Assembly (NCBI GenBank): GCA_000961585.1
Contig: LADN01000069.1
Coordinates: 1-64,000, forward strand
Direction of reading: 5' to 3'
Origin: Peptococcaceae bacterium BRH_c4a
Lineage (GTDB): Bacteria; Bacillota; Desulfotomaculia; Desulfotomaculales; Desulfocucumaceae
DNA length: 64,000 bases
The number at the start of each line of letters is the position of its first letter. Within the stretch, counting starts at the first letter, position 1. A program made the position numbers and the translations under genes. The notes under the pieces are model-generated. The model had not been told where the DNA came from. It did no database searches and saw nothing but the letters and a program-made list of their open reading frames with translations. Positions 34,880 to 43,889 of this stretch are shown in pieces.

Positions 34880-34910
34880 GACAGGAGACAGGAGACAGGA
34901 GGCAGGAGTT
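34880..34910. repeat. 7-nt tandem repeat (ACAGGAG type)
   Basis: Four ACAGGAG-like heptamers right after the stop of the preceding gene. Complementary in sense to the CTCCTGT tails of the repeat elements. Confidence 0.8.
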
Positions 34911-35009
34911 GGCCAAGGCATTCCTTATTTGCTTTTCATAATTGGGCCAGTTAATGGGGGTTAAGATTTCATTTATCAATTTCTCTGTGTTATCTGCTAA
35001 ACTAAAATT

Positions 35010-35434
35010 CCCCCCTCATGCATGTCGCTTGAGGGTCGCTGCATTGTCGCTAATGGGTAGGCGGAGCGATTTAAGTCCGGCCTGCATTACCTCCTGCTGC
35101 AACTGTCTCTAAACTCGGTCGCCAACGGAATGCCGACCATTTTGGAGGTGGGAGGCCAGAGGTTAGAGGTTAGAAAACTTGCAGGAAATGACCTCAGAGC
35201 CATTTCTAGCTTAATCCGATTTCCGACTTCCAACATCTAACCTCCAAATTCGTAGGCTCGGTCGTTAAGAGACAGTAGCAGCCTCCGGTACATTCCGCAC
35301 GGACTTAAATCACTCCCCCTCACTGCATGTCGCTGTGGGGTCGCTTGAGGGTCGCTTTTAAGGCAGCCTGTCACCATTCTGGATTCTGGCTTCTGGATTC
35401 TGGATTCCCAAGCGCCCTTCAGGGCGTTTTTTTT
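35010..35434 (+). ncRNA. repeat element copy B with terminator
   Basis: From about 35030 to 35376 it is nearly identical to copy A (31770-32115), including the core helix, variable arm and 3' domain. The 5' end differs: an AGCC-type leader is missing and the start, CCCCCCTCATGCATGTCGC, resembles the 3' domain. The tail has ATTCTGG heptads (35374-35409) and then a terminator hairpin CGCCCT/AGGGCG with eight Ts (35413-35434). Element function unknown. Confidence 0.7.
35412..35434 (+). terminator. intrinsic terminator at the end of element B
   Basis: CGCCCTTCAGGGCG followed by eight T residues, just before the hpt promoter region. Confidence 0.88.
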
Positions 35435-35435
35435 A

Positions 35436-35444
35436 TGGTATAAT
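35436..35444 (+). promoter_or_regulatory. extended -10 promoter of hpt-guaA
   Basis: TGGTATAAT is a perfect extended -10 box (TGnTATAAT), 46 nt before the hpt start. There is no clear -35, as is usual for extended -10 promoters. It abuts the terminator of element B. Confidence 0.55.
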
Positions 35445-35489
35445 GAGATCGGGCAAAAAGCGACACCAAAAATACCGGAGGTGTAAGAA

Positions 35490-36032
35490 TTGCATTCTGA
35501 CTTAAGGGAAATAATGCTCACCGAAGAACAGATATCAGGTAAGGTTAAGGAACTGGCCGGAAGGATTTCCGAGGATTATCAGGGAAATAGTATTTTGGTG
35601 GTTGGCATACTGAAGGGGGCCGTCATTTTTCTGGCGGATCTGGTAAGAAATATAACCATTCCGGTAAGCATTGATTTTATTGCGGTATCCAGCTACGGAA
35701 AGGCCAGTGAGTCATCCGGTGTTGTCCAGATTTTAAAGGATCTGGATCAGATCATTGAGGGCAGGCATGTGCTGGTGGTGGAAGACATAGTGGACACGGG
35801 CCTGACACTGAAGTATCTGTTGGAAAACCTCAGCACCAGAAAGCCGGCCAGCCTTAAAATATGCACCCTGCTGGACAAGCCCACCCGCAGGAAAGCCGAT
35901 GTGGTTCCAGACTACAACGGTTTTACCATACCGGATGAGTTTGTGGTGGGTTACGGACTGGACTATGCTGAGAAATACAGAAACCTCAGGGAAATAGGTG
36001 TTTTGAAACCTGAAATCTATTCCAAGATATAA
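35490..36032 (+). CDS. hpt: hypoxanthine phosphoribosyltransferase
   Basis: Salvages hypoxanthine (and guanine) to IMP/GMP with PRPP. The 180 residues hold the PRPP-binding signature VLVVEDIVDTGLTLKYLL and the family motifs ILVVGILKGAVIFLADL and DFIAVSSYG. TTG start with GGAGGTG 8 nt upstream. Followed 15 nt later by guaA, giving a short purine salvage/GMP unit. Confidence 0.96.
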   Translation: MHSDLREIMLTEEQISGKVKELAGRISEDYQGNSILVVGILKGAVIFLADLVRNITIPVSIDFIAVSSYGKASESSGVVQILKDLDQIIEGRHVLVVEDIVDTGLTLKYLLENLSTRKPASLKICTLLDKPTRRKADVVPDYNGFTIPDEFVVGYGLDYAEKYRNLREIGVLKPEIYSKI

Positions 36033-36047
36033 GCGGAGGTAAGTATA

Positions 36048-37589
36048 GTGAGCCAAATGGCACAGGAAATGGTTATCGTTTTGGATTTCGGAGGGCAGTA
36101 CAGCCAGTTGATTGCGCGGCGGATAAGGGAGTTGAAGGTTTTTTGCGAAATGCTTCCCTATACTACCCCCCTTTCTGAAATAAAAGCTAAAAACCCAAGG
36201 GGAATTGTGTTTTCAGGGGGTCCTTCCAGTGTATATCAGGAGGGGGCGCCCTCCTGCGACCCCGGAATATATGATCTGGGCATACCTGTTCTGGGCATCT
36301 GCTACGGCATGCAGCTAATGGCCCGGCAGATGGGAGGCGTGGTTGGCAGAGCCAACCACAGGGAATATGGAAGGACAGAGCTGCAGGTAATTAGTCATGA
36401 TGACCTGCTGTGTTGCATGGATAGCCGGGAACAGTGCTGGATGAGCCATGGTGACAGGGTTGATGCGGCCCCCGGAGGATTTTTGGTGACTGCCCGTACG
36501 GAACTGTCCCCGGTGGCGGCAATGGCCGATTATAACAGGAAACTGTATGCGGTTCAATTTCACCCCGAGGTGGTGCACACACCCAGGGGGCAGGATCTGC
36601 TGAGGCAGTTTTTGTGCCAGGTGTGCGGCTGTACCGGGAACTGGAACATGGAGTCCTTCATAGATCACTCGGTGGCGGAAATAAAGGCCGGTGTGGGTGA
36701 AGGGCAGGTTCTCTGCGCCCTCAGCGGCGGTGTGGATTCCTCGGTGGCTGCGGTGCTGGTAAACCGTGCGGTGGGCCAAAGGCTTACCTGTGTCTTTGTA
36801 AACCACGGACTCCTGAGAAAGGGAGAGGCTGAGAAGGTGGTTACCACTTTTAGGGAAGACTTTAGTATCCGGCTGGTTTATGTAGACGCCTCCCGTAGAT
36901 TCCAGGAAAAGCTGGCCGGCGTGACCGACCCGGAAAGAAAAAGAAAAATTATAGGTGAAGAGTTTATAAGAGTATTTGAGGAAGAGGCCTCCAAGCTGGG
37001 TAAAATTGATTTTCTTGTGCAGGGAACCCTATACCCGGACGTGGTGGAAAGCGGTACCAAGACGGCGGCGGTAATCAAATCCCACCACAATGTGGGAGGA
37101 CTGCCCGAGAATATGCGGTTTACGCTGGTGGAGCCCCTGCGCTGGCTGTTCAAGGACGAGGTTAGGGTGCTGGGCAAGGAATTGGGCATGCCGGACGAGG
37201 TGGTGTGGAGACAGCCTTTCCCGGGTCCGGGGCTGGCGGTGCGCATCATAGGGGAAATTACCGGGGAAAAGCTGGACCTTTTGAGGGAGGCCGACCATAT
37301 TGTCACCACCGAGATTGAAATGGCCGGTCTGGGCAGGGAGATATGGCAGTATTTCGCCGTTTTGCCGGGACTCCGCAGCGTGGGAGTGATGGGGGACGAG
37401 CGCACTTACTGGCACACCATAGCAATCAGGGCGGTCCTAAGTCACGACGGCATGACCGCAGACTGGGCCCGCATACCCCACGAGGTGCTGGAGAAGATAT
37501 CCGGCAGGATAGTTAACGAAATAAAGGGCATCAACCGGGTGGTATACGATATAACCTCCAAGCCCCCCTCCACCATTGAGTGGGAGTAA
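36048..37589 (+). CDS. guaA: GMP synthase (glutamine-hydrolysing)
   Basis: Converts XMP to GMP. The 513 residues comprise a class I glutamine amidotransferase domain (nucleophile C85 in [14 protein letters not shown] His/Glu), the ATP pyrophosphatase domain with the P-loop [14 protein letters not shown], and the dimerisation domain ending [13 protein letters not shown] start with GCGGAGG. Full length. Confidence 0.98.
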   Translation: MSQMAQEMVIVLDFGGQYSQLIARRIRELKVFCEMLPYTTPLSEIKAKNPRGIVFSGGPSSVYQEGAPSCDPGIYDLGIPVLGICYGMQLMARQMGGVVGRANHREYGRTELQVISHDDLLCCMDSREQCWMSHGDRVDAAPGGFLVTARTELSPVAAMADYNRKLYAVQFHPEVVHTPRGQDLLRQFLCQVCGCTGNWNMESFIDHSVAEIKAGVGEGQVLCALSGGVDSSVAAVLVNRAVGQRLTCVFVNHGLLRKGEAEKVVTTFREDFSIRLVYVDASRRFQEKLAGVTDPERKRKIIGEEFIRVFEEEASKLGKIDFLVQGTLYPDVVESGTKTAAVIKSHHNVGGLPENMRFTLVEPLRWLFKDEVRVLGKELGMPDEVVWRQPFPGPGLAVRIIGEITGEKLDLLREADHIVTTEIEMAGLGREIWQYFAVLPGLRSVGVMGDERTYWHTIAIRAVLSHDGMTADWARIPHEVLEKISGRIVNEIKGINRVVYDITSKPPSTIEWE

Positions 37590-37649
37590 GGGGGAAAGGG
37601 TTTGGTTGTTTGATTTATAAGGGTTTTAACCCTTTGGGGTGTTAATTTA

Positions 37650-37704
37650 GGGTATACGATTTCATTAGGCTTTTTGGGTAATCGTATACCCCTGTTTTTG
37701 TTTT
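37650..37704 (+). terminator. intrinsic terminator of hpt-guaA
   Basis: 12-bp inverted repeat GGGTATACGATT/AATCGTATACCC (37650-37661/37680-37691) followed by CTGTTTTTGTTTT. It abuts the 3' end of the convergent fic gene. Confidence 0.8.
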
Positions 37705-37712
37705 ACCGGCTC

Positions 37713-38471
37713 TTAGAAATTTTGAATAGGGGTAGGAAATGGAATGTGCAGCAGCCGCATGATTTCCTTCTGCGTTTCGTACACGCACTCGGCAATGAAA
37801 TCCATAAACGGCCGGTCATCTTTATGTGCTCGCTCCAGCAGGCTGTTATACTCCTGACGCAAAACCGGCGGGATCACAGCCAGCATGTAACCGTCCTGAA
37901 TGAGAGCCGTGTTCATCAGCAGTCTGGAAATTCGACCATTGCCGTCGATAAAAGGATGAATAAATACGAATCGCTTGTGTAACTGAGCTGCGAACTTGAC
38001 TGGGTGATATTTGTCCCGCTTCTCTGCGACCCATTGAAATAGTTTCGCCATCTCCTGCCCGATCAGCTTTGCGTCGCACACTTCATGCTTGGAACCGGTT
38101 ATGAATACAGGGCGGTCACGATAGTGGCCGGCTTCTTTAGTATCTATTCCTGTATAAAACATTCGGTGCATTGTTAGAGCATCAGCCTCGGTGATACGAC
38201 GGCTGCCCAGCAGCGTGAACATAAAGTCATACGCCCGCGCATGCCCCAGCGCCTCAAATGTGTCTTTAAGCGGTTTACCTCCAACAGTCAGCCCATCCTC
38301 CAGAAGCACCTTTGTCTCGCTAATGGTGAGGGTATTTCCTTCCAGAGCATTGCTCGACCAGGTGAGACCAATACGGTAATAGCCCTTTATTTCATTGAGC
38401 AGGTGGCCCTCAAAAGGACGATGCTCATCAATCGACGCCTTGTAGCGGTCGATTTTATCATATAAAGTCAT
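37713..38471 (-). CDS. Fic family protein (putative AMP-transferase)
   Basis: Fic proteins transfer AMP or other phosphate groups to target proteins. The 252 residues contain the full active-site motif HPFIDGNGRISR (canonical HPFxxGNGRxxR) and, near the N-terminus, SSNALEGN, which fits the S/TxxxE(G/N) inhibitory helix of class II Fic. So it is probably autoinhibited. It follows a small HTH gene by 15 nt. Targets are unknown. Confidence 0.93.
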   Translation of the reverse strand: MTLYDKIDRYKASIDEHRPFEGHLLNEIKGYYRIGLTWSSNALEGNTLTISETKVLLEDGLTVGGKPLKDTFEALGHARAYDFMFTLLGSRRITEADALTMHRMFYTGIDTKEAGHYRDRPVFITGSKHEVCDAKLIGQEMAKLFQWVAEKRDKYHPVKFAAQLHKRFVFIHPFIDGNGRISRLLMNTALIQDGYMLAVIPPVLRQEYNSLLERAHKDDRPFMDFIAECVYETQKEIMRLLHIPFPTPIQNF

Positions 38472-38486
38472 TGAGCAATCCCCCTT

Positions 38487-38711
38487 TCAGTATGTGACCT
38501 TTTCGCCGGAAGACATAATAAAGGCCCCCTCATATCGGCAGCCGGCGGCATCCGCAATTTGCTTCAATTCGTCGACAGTGAAACTCTCCCGCTTCATTTT
38601 CTGGCTGAAAGCTTGCGGGCTTTTCCCGGACATTCGTCCGAGTGCGGAAACGCTTATCCCGAGCTTGACACACAGTATTTTAAGCTGTTCAGATACCGTC
38701 ACATTTACCAC
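38487..38711 (-). CDS. small XRE-like helix-turn-helix protein
   Basis: The 74 residues read as a helix-turn-helix protein of the Cro/CI type: SEQLKILCVKLGISVSALGR, MSGKSPQAFSQKMKR, DELKQIADAAGC. Fifteen nt upstream of fic on the same strand, so the pair may be co-expressed and the HTH protein may repress it. GTG start; the SD is weak. Confidence 0.75.
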   Translation of the reverse strand: MVNVTVSEQLKILCVKLGISVSALGRMSGKSPQAFSQKMKRESFTVDELKQIADAAGCRYEGAFIMSSGEKVTY

Positions 38712-38757
38712 TTCTTTCCAGTGTTTTAATTATAAACGAAAACATTTAAAAAATCAA

Positions 38758-39411
38758 TTAATATATTGAGTCCAGGGGGTTAATTCTTTGGGCCAGTGAA
38801 AAAAGATACGGGTAATTACCTTCTAAATAATTCATATATTTTATCCATTGGGAAATAAGGGAGGTGTATGCCCTGGACATATCTTCGGTCAGGTGATCAT
38901 GATCGGCTTCGGAAATATTGTTTAAATCCGGTCTGTATTCTAATTCTTCGGTCAGGTGGAAAACCGCCTGCAGAAGTTCGGTAAATGATTCATGTTCCAG
39001 CAAAGTGGGGTTTTCTAATAGTCTTAGCAGAAACTCCCTTTTATTAAACAGAAAATCGTTCAGCCCTTGCAGATCTCCTCTTCGGCTGTCCGGTTGGCTG
39101 CGGCCGGCCAGTTTATCCTCCTTGCTAAAGGTGGATAAGCATGTTATAAGATCGGTACCCGCTTCACTGAAAAAGGCCCCTATAACCATGTTCAGTTTTT
39201 CCCTCATGACTGTTTTTTCCCTATGGCTGATTACCTTGTGAATTATCATTGATACCAGTAATACCTCAATGGGAAGAAAGGCTATGTCTCCCATCAAGTA
39301 AATAAAAATATGCCGGGCATCTCTGAAAATTGCGTAGTGGGCCAGATAGAAAAGGGCGGAGACTAAAATCAGACAGATTCCCAGGATAATATACCAACTG
39401 TGGCGCTTCAT
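38758..39411 (-). CDS. conserved membrane protein of unknown function
   Basis: The 217 residues start KRHSWYIILGICLILVSALF with a first membrane helix (about 5-25) and a second at about 38-58 (IFIYLMGDIAFLPIEVLLVS), followed by a soluble helical domain. ATG 39411 has GGAGGTG upstream, which rules out the longer frame to 39465. I do not know the function. Divergent from the purine operon. Confidence 0.75.
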   Translation of the reverse strand: MKRHSWYIILGICLILVSALFYLAHYAIFRDARHIFIYLMGDIAFLPIEVLLVSMIIHKVISHREKTVMREKLNMVIGAFFSEAGTDLITCLSTFSKEDKLAGRSQPDSRRGDLQGLNDFLFNKREFLLRLLENPTLLEHESFTELLQAVFHLTEELEYRPDLNNISEADHDHLTEDMSRAYTSLISQWIKYMNYLEGNYPYLFSLAQRINPLDSIY

Positions 39412-39448
39412 AAGCTTCACCTCCGGATAAATGTTAAGCCATAAAATA

Positions 39449-39477
39449 TTGACACCTAATAACACTCTTGTTATGAT
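39449..39477 (+). promoter_or_regulatory. sigma-A promoter of the purine operon
   Basis: TTGACA (39449-39454), 17-nt spacer, TATGAT (39472-39477). The predicted start is about 10 nt before the riboswitch aptamer. Confidence 0.88.
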
Positions 39478-39495
39478 ACAATTGATTCAGAGAAA

Positions 39496-39701
39496 GTGTG
39501 CCTCAGGGTTCCGGCCCGCAGCTTACATGCGGGCGGCAAGGTCCGAGCGGCACAGGCTCCTTTAAAGCGCACGCCTGATCAGTGGAAGTACTTTAAAATC
39601 CGAGGCGTGTGTATAAAGGCGCAACACCGGTAGGGGTAAAAGCCCAGGCGGCAGGTTTCTCTTTTTAGAGTAAACCCGTATGTCCGGGCTTTTTGATTTT
39701 A
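39496..39701 (+). promoter_or_regulatory. ykkC-class riboswitch, most likely PRPP-sensing, with terminator
   Basis: The leader contains the ykkC core: CAGGGTTCCGG (from 39503), AAGGTCCGAGCGGCAC (39538-), then CAACACCGG and GGGGTAAAAGCCCAGGCGGCAG (39622-39654, given in parts). A long accessory stem (GCACGCCT/AGGCGTGT) lies between. Downstream, AGGTTT can pair with AAACCC, and CCCGTATGTCCGGG followed by TTTTTGATTTT (39675-39700) is an intrinsic terminator. ykkC subtype 2b riboswitches sense PRPP and control purine operons; position before purE favours that subtype over the guanidine or ppGpp ones. No tandem guanine aptamer is seen. Confidence 0.83.
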
Positions 39702-39768
39702 TCACGGTATGATTTAACTGTGAATGTTTATAATACCGGAAAAACGAAATGTTGGAGGAATATCTTGA

Positions 39769-40287
39769 ATGGACAAAGCCTTGGTTGGAATAGTTATGGG
39801 CAGTGACTCGGACCTTCCTGTTATGAAAGAGGCGGCTGATATTCTGGATGATCTGGGGGTTGCTTGCGAAATAATCATTTCTTCCGCCCACCGTGCGCCG
39901 GATAAAACCGCAGAATACGCCCGCTCAGCCGCCGGCAGGGGGCTTCAGGCAATTATTGCCGGGGCCGGCGGGGCGGCCCACCTTCCAGGGGTGATTGCCT
40001 CCCTCACTACTTTGCCGGTTATCGGAGTACCCATAAAATCCGGCCCTTTAAACGGGGTGGACGCTCTTTACGCCATTGTCCAGATGCCGGCCGGAATACC
40101 GGTGGCCACCGTGGCCATAAACGGGGCTAAAAATGCCGGCATACTGGCGGCTCAGATTATAAGTTTGAAAGATGAAGCCGTCAGGCGCAGGTTTGAAAAG
40201 TACAAGTCCGGACTGGCCCGGCAGGTGGAGGAAAAGAACGCCCGCCTGGGGTCCCTGGGCGTCGAAAACTACCTGGCCGGGAAGTGA
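39769..40287 (+). CDS. purE: N5-carboxyaminoimidazole ribonucleotide mutase PurE
   Basis: Carboxylation step of IMP synthesis. The 172 residues contain GIVMGSDSDLPVMKEAADIL and ISSAHRAPDKTAEYA. Length and motifs fit the class I mutase, which needs PurK; no purK is in the operon. ATG with TTGGAGGA upstream. First gene of the pur operon. Confidence 0.96.
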   Translation: MDKALVGIVMGSDSDLPVMKEAADILDDLGVACEIIISSAHRAPDKTAEYARSAAGRGLQAIIAGAGGAAHLPGVIASLTTLPVIGVPIKSGPLNGVDALYAIVQMPAGIPVATVAINGAKNAGILAAQIISLKDEAVRRRFEKYKSGLARQVEEKNARLGSLGVENYLAGK

Positions 40288-40323
40288 ATTGAAAAGCATC
40301 TATGTTGGGAGTGGAGGATTGCA

Positions 40324-41616
40324 ATGATTGAACGCTATACCCTGCCTGAGATGAAGAGAATCTGGTCCCAGGAAAACAAGTACAGGAAGTGGCTGGACGT
40401 TGAGATTTACGCCTGTGAGGCCATGGCCGAACTGGGGCTGGTACCGCCTGAGTCCTTGAAAATCATAAAGGAAAAGGCCGATTTTACCGTTGATCGGGTG
40501 GATGAGATTGAGGCTGTAACCAACCACGATGTAATCGCCTTTTTGACATGTGTTGCCGAGTACGTTGGGGAGGATTCCAAGTACATACACATGGGGCTGA
40601 CTTCATCGGACGTGCTGGATACCGCCCTGGCCGCCCAGATGAAAGAGGCCGGCGAGATGATCCTGTCCAGGCTTAGGGAACTGCGCCCGGTACTGTTGGA
40701 AAGGGCTGCGGAGCACAGGAACACTGTGATGATGGGAAGAACCCACGGAGTTCACGCCGAGCCCATCACCTTCGGTCTTAAGATGCTGCTTTGGGCCTCG
40801 GAGACCGACCGTAATATCGAGAGAATGGAGAGGGCGCTGGAGTCCGTAAGCGTGGGTAAAATATCGGGGGCCGTGGGCACATACGCCAATATTAACCCGG
40901 CCATTGAGGCTCACGTATGCCAAAGATTGGGTTTAAAGCCTGCCGCCATATCCACCCAGGTGGTGCAAAGGGACAGGCATGCCGAATTCCTTTCAACCAT
41001 GGCCATAATTGGAAGTTCCCTGGAGAAGTTTGCCACTGAAATCCGCAGCCTGCAGAGAACGGAGATATTGGAGGTCGAGGAGTATTTTGCCAAGGGTCAG
41101 AAGGGATCGTCCGCCATGCCGCACAAACGCAACCCTATAACAGCCGAGAGGATAACCGGAATGGCCCGCCTCCTTCGGGGGAATGCCCTGGTGGCCATGG
41201 AAAACGTGGCCCTCTGGAATGAGAGGGACATTTCCCACTCTTCGGTGGAGCGGATAATCCTGCCCGACAGCACCACTGCATTGGACTACATGCTTTACAA
41301 GTTTACCGCCATGATCAAAAACCTCCTGATTTACCCGGAAAACATGATCAAGAATTTGAATCTCACCGGCGGGCTGCTTTTCTCCCAGCGGGTGCTGCTA
41401 ACCCTGGTAAACAAGGGGCTGACCAGGGAAAGGGCCTATGATCTGGTGCAGAGAAACGCCATGGAGTCATGGAAGACCGGGAGTAATTTCCAGGAGCTGC
41501 TTCACCGGGACGCCGAGGTAGCCTCCATACTGAGCGCTGAAGAGATTGACGGGCTGTTTGACTATAGTTATCATCTGGGCAGAGTGGATGAAATATATCA
41601 AAGATTTGGACTGTAG
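40324..41616 (+). CDS. purB: adenylosuccinate lyase
   Basis: Cleaves SAICAR and adenylosuccinate. The 430 residues carry the fumarase-superfamily signature [27 protein letters not shown] and [14 protein letters not shown]. Full length, second gene of the operon. Confidence 0.97.
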   Translation: MIERYTLPEMKRIWSQENKYRKWLDVEIYACEAMAELGLVPPESLKIIKEKADFTVDRVDEIEAVTNHDVIAFLTCVAEYVGEDSKYIHMGLTSSDVLDTALAAQMKEAGEMILSRLRELRPVLLERAAEHRNTVMMGRTHGVHAEPITFGLKMLLWASETDRNIERMERALESVSVGKISGAVGTYANINPAIEAHVCQRLGLKPAAISTQVVQRDRHAEFLSTMAIIGSSLEKFATEIRSLQRTEILEVEEYFAKGQKGSSAMPHKRNPITAERITGMARLLRGNALVAMENVALWNERDISHSSVERIILPDSTTALDYMLYKFTAMIKNLLIYPENMIKNLNLTGGLLFSQRVLLTLVNKGLTRERAYDLVQRNAMESWKTGSNFQELLHRDAEVASILSAEEIDGLFDYSYHLGRVDEIYQRFGL

Positions 41617-41679
41617 AAAGAGTCTTTCACCAGGGATCCCATCTGTCAGTCAATATAAAATATACGGAGGAGATCGCCG

Positions 41680-42384
41680 ATGCTGAAGAAGGAAATGTTT
41701 TACGAAGGAAAGGCCAAGAGAGTTTATGTCACCGATGAACCCGGAAAATATCTGGTGGAATTTAAAAATGACGCCACCGCCTTTGACGGTAAAAAGAAAG
41801 GGACCATTGACAACAAGGGGATGCTGAACAATAAAATATCAGTCTTATTTTTTAAACTACTGGAGGAAAAGGGTATCAAAACCCACTTTATAGAGGCGGT
41901 GAGCGATACCGAGATGCTGGTCAGATCCCTGGAAATAATTCTGGTGGAAGTGGTGGTGCGCAATATCGCCGCCGGAAGCCTGGCCAAGAGGATAGGTATG
42001 GAGGAGGGAACAACCCTTCCGGCTCCGGTGGTGGAGTACTATTACAAAAGCGACGCACTGGGAGATCCTCTGATCAACAACTCTCACATTGCGGTGCTGG
42101 GATTGGCCACTCCGGAACAGATGGAGGTCATGAAGGAAACCGCCCTTAAAGTAAACGGCGTGCTGAAGGATTTTTTAACCGGTAAAAACATCGATCTGGT
42201 TGATTTTAAGCTGGAATTCGGCCGGCACGGAAACGAGATACTGCTGGGAGATGAAATTTCCCCGGATACCTGCAGGTTCTGGGACAGCCAAACCAGCGAG
42301 AAACTTGACAAGGACCGCTTCCGCAGGGATCTGGGCAACGTGGAGGGGGCTTACCGGGAGGTATTTAAAAGAATACAGGCGTAA
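41680..42384 (+). CDS. purC: SAICAR synthetase
   Basis: Joins CAIR and aspartate. The 234 residues show [40 protein letters not shown] and the [12 protein letters not shown] signature. ATG behind CGGAGGAG. The next gene is purF only 23 nt away, where many Firmicutes have purS-purQ-purL. Confidence 0.97.
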   Translation: MLKKEMFYEGKAKRVYVTDEPGKYLVEFKNDATAFDGKKKGTIDNKGMLNNKISVLFFKLLEEKGIKTHFIEAVSDTEMLVRSLEIILVEVVVRNIAAGSLAKRIGMEEGTTLPAPVVEYYYKSDALGDPLINNSHIAVLGLATPEQMEVMKETALKVNGVLKDFLTGKNIDLVDFKLEFGRHGNEILLGDEISPDTCRFWDSQTSEKLDKDRFRRDLGNVEGAYREVFKRIQA

Positions 42385-42407
42385 GCCGTCCAGTATGGGG
42401 GGAAGAC

Positions 42408-43862
42408 ATGAGAGCCAGCGGAGGGTTTTCTACGGTGAACATGCCGGAAAACAGAATAGAGAAACCAGACAAGCCCAGGGAAGAATGTGGAATTTTCGGG
42501 GTTTACGGTAAAAATATGGATGTGTCCAGAATTACCTATTACGGCCTGTACGCCCTCCAGCACAGGGGTCAGGAGAGCGCGGGCATAGCTGTTTCCGACG
42601 GTAAAAAGGTAATGCTGCACAAGGACATGGGACTTGTGCCCGAGGTGTTCAGCCAGGAACAGCTTGACAAGCTGAAGGGACACATAGCCATCGGGCATGT
42701 GCGCTATTCCACCACAGGTTCCAGCCATCCCATAAATGCCCAGCCCCTGGTGTTCAGATATGCCAAGGGGACCTTGGGTCTGGCTCACAATGGCAATATA
42801 ACCAATATATGGGATTTGCGCTCTCAACTGACATCTACCGGATCGGTGTTTCAGTCTACCACCGACAGCGAAGTTATTGTAAACCTGGTTGCCAGATACA
42901 GCCAGAACACCCTGGAAGAGGCCCTGGCCAAGTGCATGATTGACGTCAAGGGGGCCTACTCACTCTTACTAATAACAGAAACCAGCCTTATTGCGGTCAG
43001 GGACACCTATGGCTTCAGGCCTCTGAGCATTGGAAAATTGGGTGACGGGTATGTTGTGGCCTCGGAGTCCTGCGCCCTGGATACCGTGGGCGCCACCAAA
43101 CTGCGGGATGTCGGACCCGGGGAAATCATAATTATTAACGATAAGGGCATTAGGTCTATTAGGGCACTTTCCTCACGTAAAAAGGCCCACTGCATTTTTG
43201 AGTATATTTATTTCGCCCGTCCGGACAGCGAGATGGACGGCTTTCAGATCAGCCAGGTAAGAAGGGAAATGGGCCGGCAATTGGCCAGGGAGTATCCTGT
43301 GGATGTGGATATAGTCGTTGCCGTTCCGGATTCGGGGACCACGGCGGCCAGAGGCTATGCCGACGAATCCGGAATACCTTTTGAAGAGGGGTTGATGAAA
43401 AACCGGTATATAGGGCGCACCTTCATACAGCCCAGTCAGGATATGCGGGAGATGGGTGTAAGGCTGAAGCTCAACCCCATGAAACATGTGCTGGAGGGCA
43501 AAAGGGTGCTGATGGTGGATGATTCCCTGGTCAGAGGGACTACCAGCAGCAAGATTGTTAAAATGCTCAGGGACTGCGGGGCCAGGGAGGTTTACCTGTG
43601 CCTCAGTTCTCCCCCGGTGGTTAAATCCTGCCACTACGGTATAGACACCTCCAATGAAAGTGAGTTGGTGGCCGCCCAGAAGTCAGTGGAGCAGATTAAA
43701 AATCTCATTGGGGTAGACGGGCTGTACTACCTGAGCCTGGAAGGGCTGCTGAACATTTTCGCAAAGGACCGGGATAACTTTTGTACAGCCTGTTTCAACG
43801 GGGATTACCCGGTGGAGATAGCGAAACCTGGAAATTCCGGCAAATTTATGCTGGAATGGTAA
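42408..43862 (+). CDS. purF: amidophosphoribosyltransferase
   Basis: First committed step of purine synthesis, using PRPP and glutamine. The 484 residues have a 26-residue propeptide before the N-terminal nucleophile C27 (EECGIFGVYG). Cysteines for a [4Fe-4S] cluster, as in the Bacillus-type enzyme, are present in KAHCIFEY, KSCHYGID and FCTACFNGDYP. The PRPP loop is VLMVDDSLVRGTTSSK. Cluster assembly and propeptide cleavage are inferred from the family. Confidence 0.97.
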   Translation: MRASGGFSTVNMPENRIEKPDKPREECGIFGVYGKNMDVSRITYYGLYALQHRGQESAGIAVSDGKKVMLHKDMGLVPEVFSQEQLDKLKGHIAIGHVRYSTTGSSHPINAQPLVFRYAKGTLGLAHNGNITNIWDLRSQLTSTGSVFQSTTDSEVIVNLVARYSQNTLEEALAKCMIDVKGAYSLLLITETSLIAVRDTYGFRPLSIGKLGDGYVVASESCALDTVGATKLRDVGPGEIIIINDKGIRSIRALSSRKKAHCIFEYIYFARPDSEMDGFQISQVRREMGRQLAREYPVDVDIVVAVPDSGTTAARGYADESGIPFEEGLMKNRYIGRTFIQPSQDMREMGVRLKLNPMKHVLEGKRVLMVDDSLVRGTTSSKIVKMLRDCGAREVYLCLSSPPVVKSCHYGIDTSNESELVAAQKSVEQIKNLIGVDGLYYLSLEGLLNIFAKDRDNFCTACFNGDYPVEIAKPGNSGKFMLEW

Positions 43863-43889
43863 ATTATAATACTAAAGAGGGTATCACTG

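Noticed and set aside
39540-39625. Guanine riboswitch in tandem with the PRPP-type aptamer
   Set aside because: The conserved guanine-aptamer loop sequences are not found; this segment forms the long accessory stem instead.
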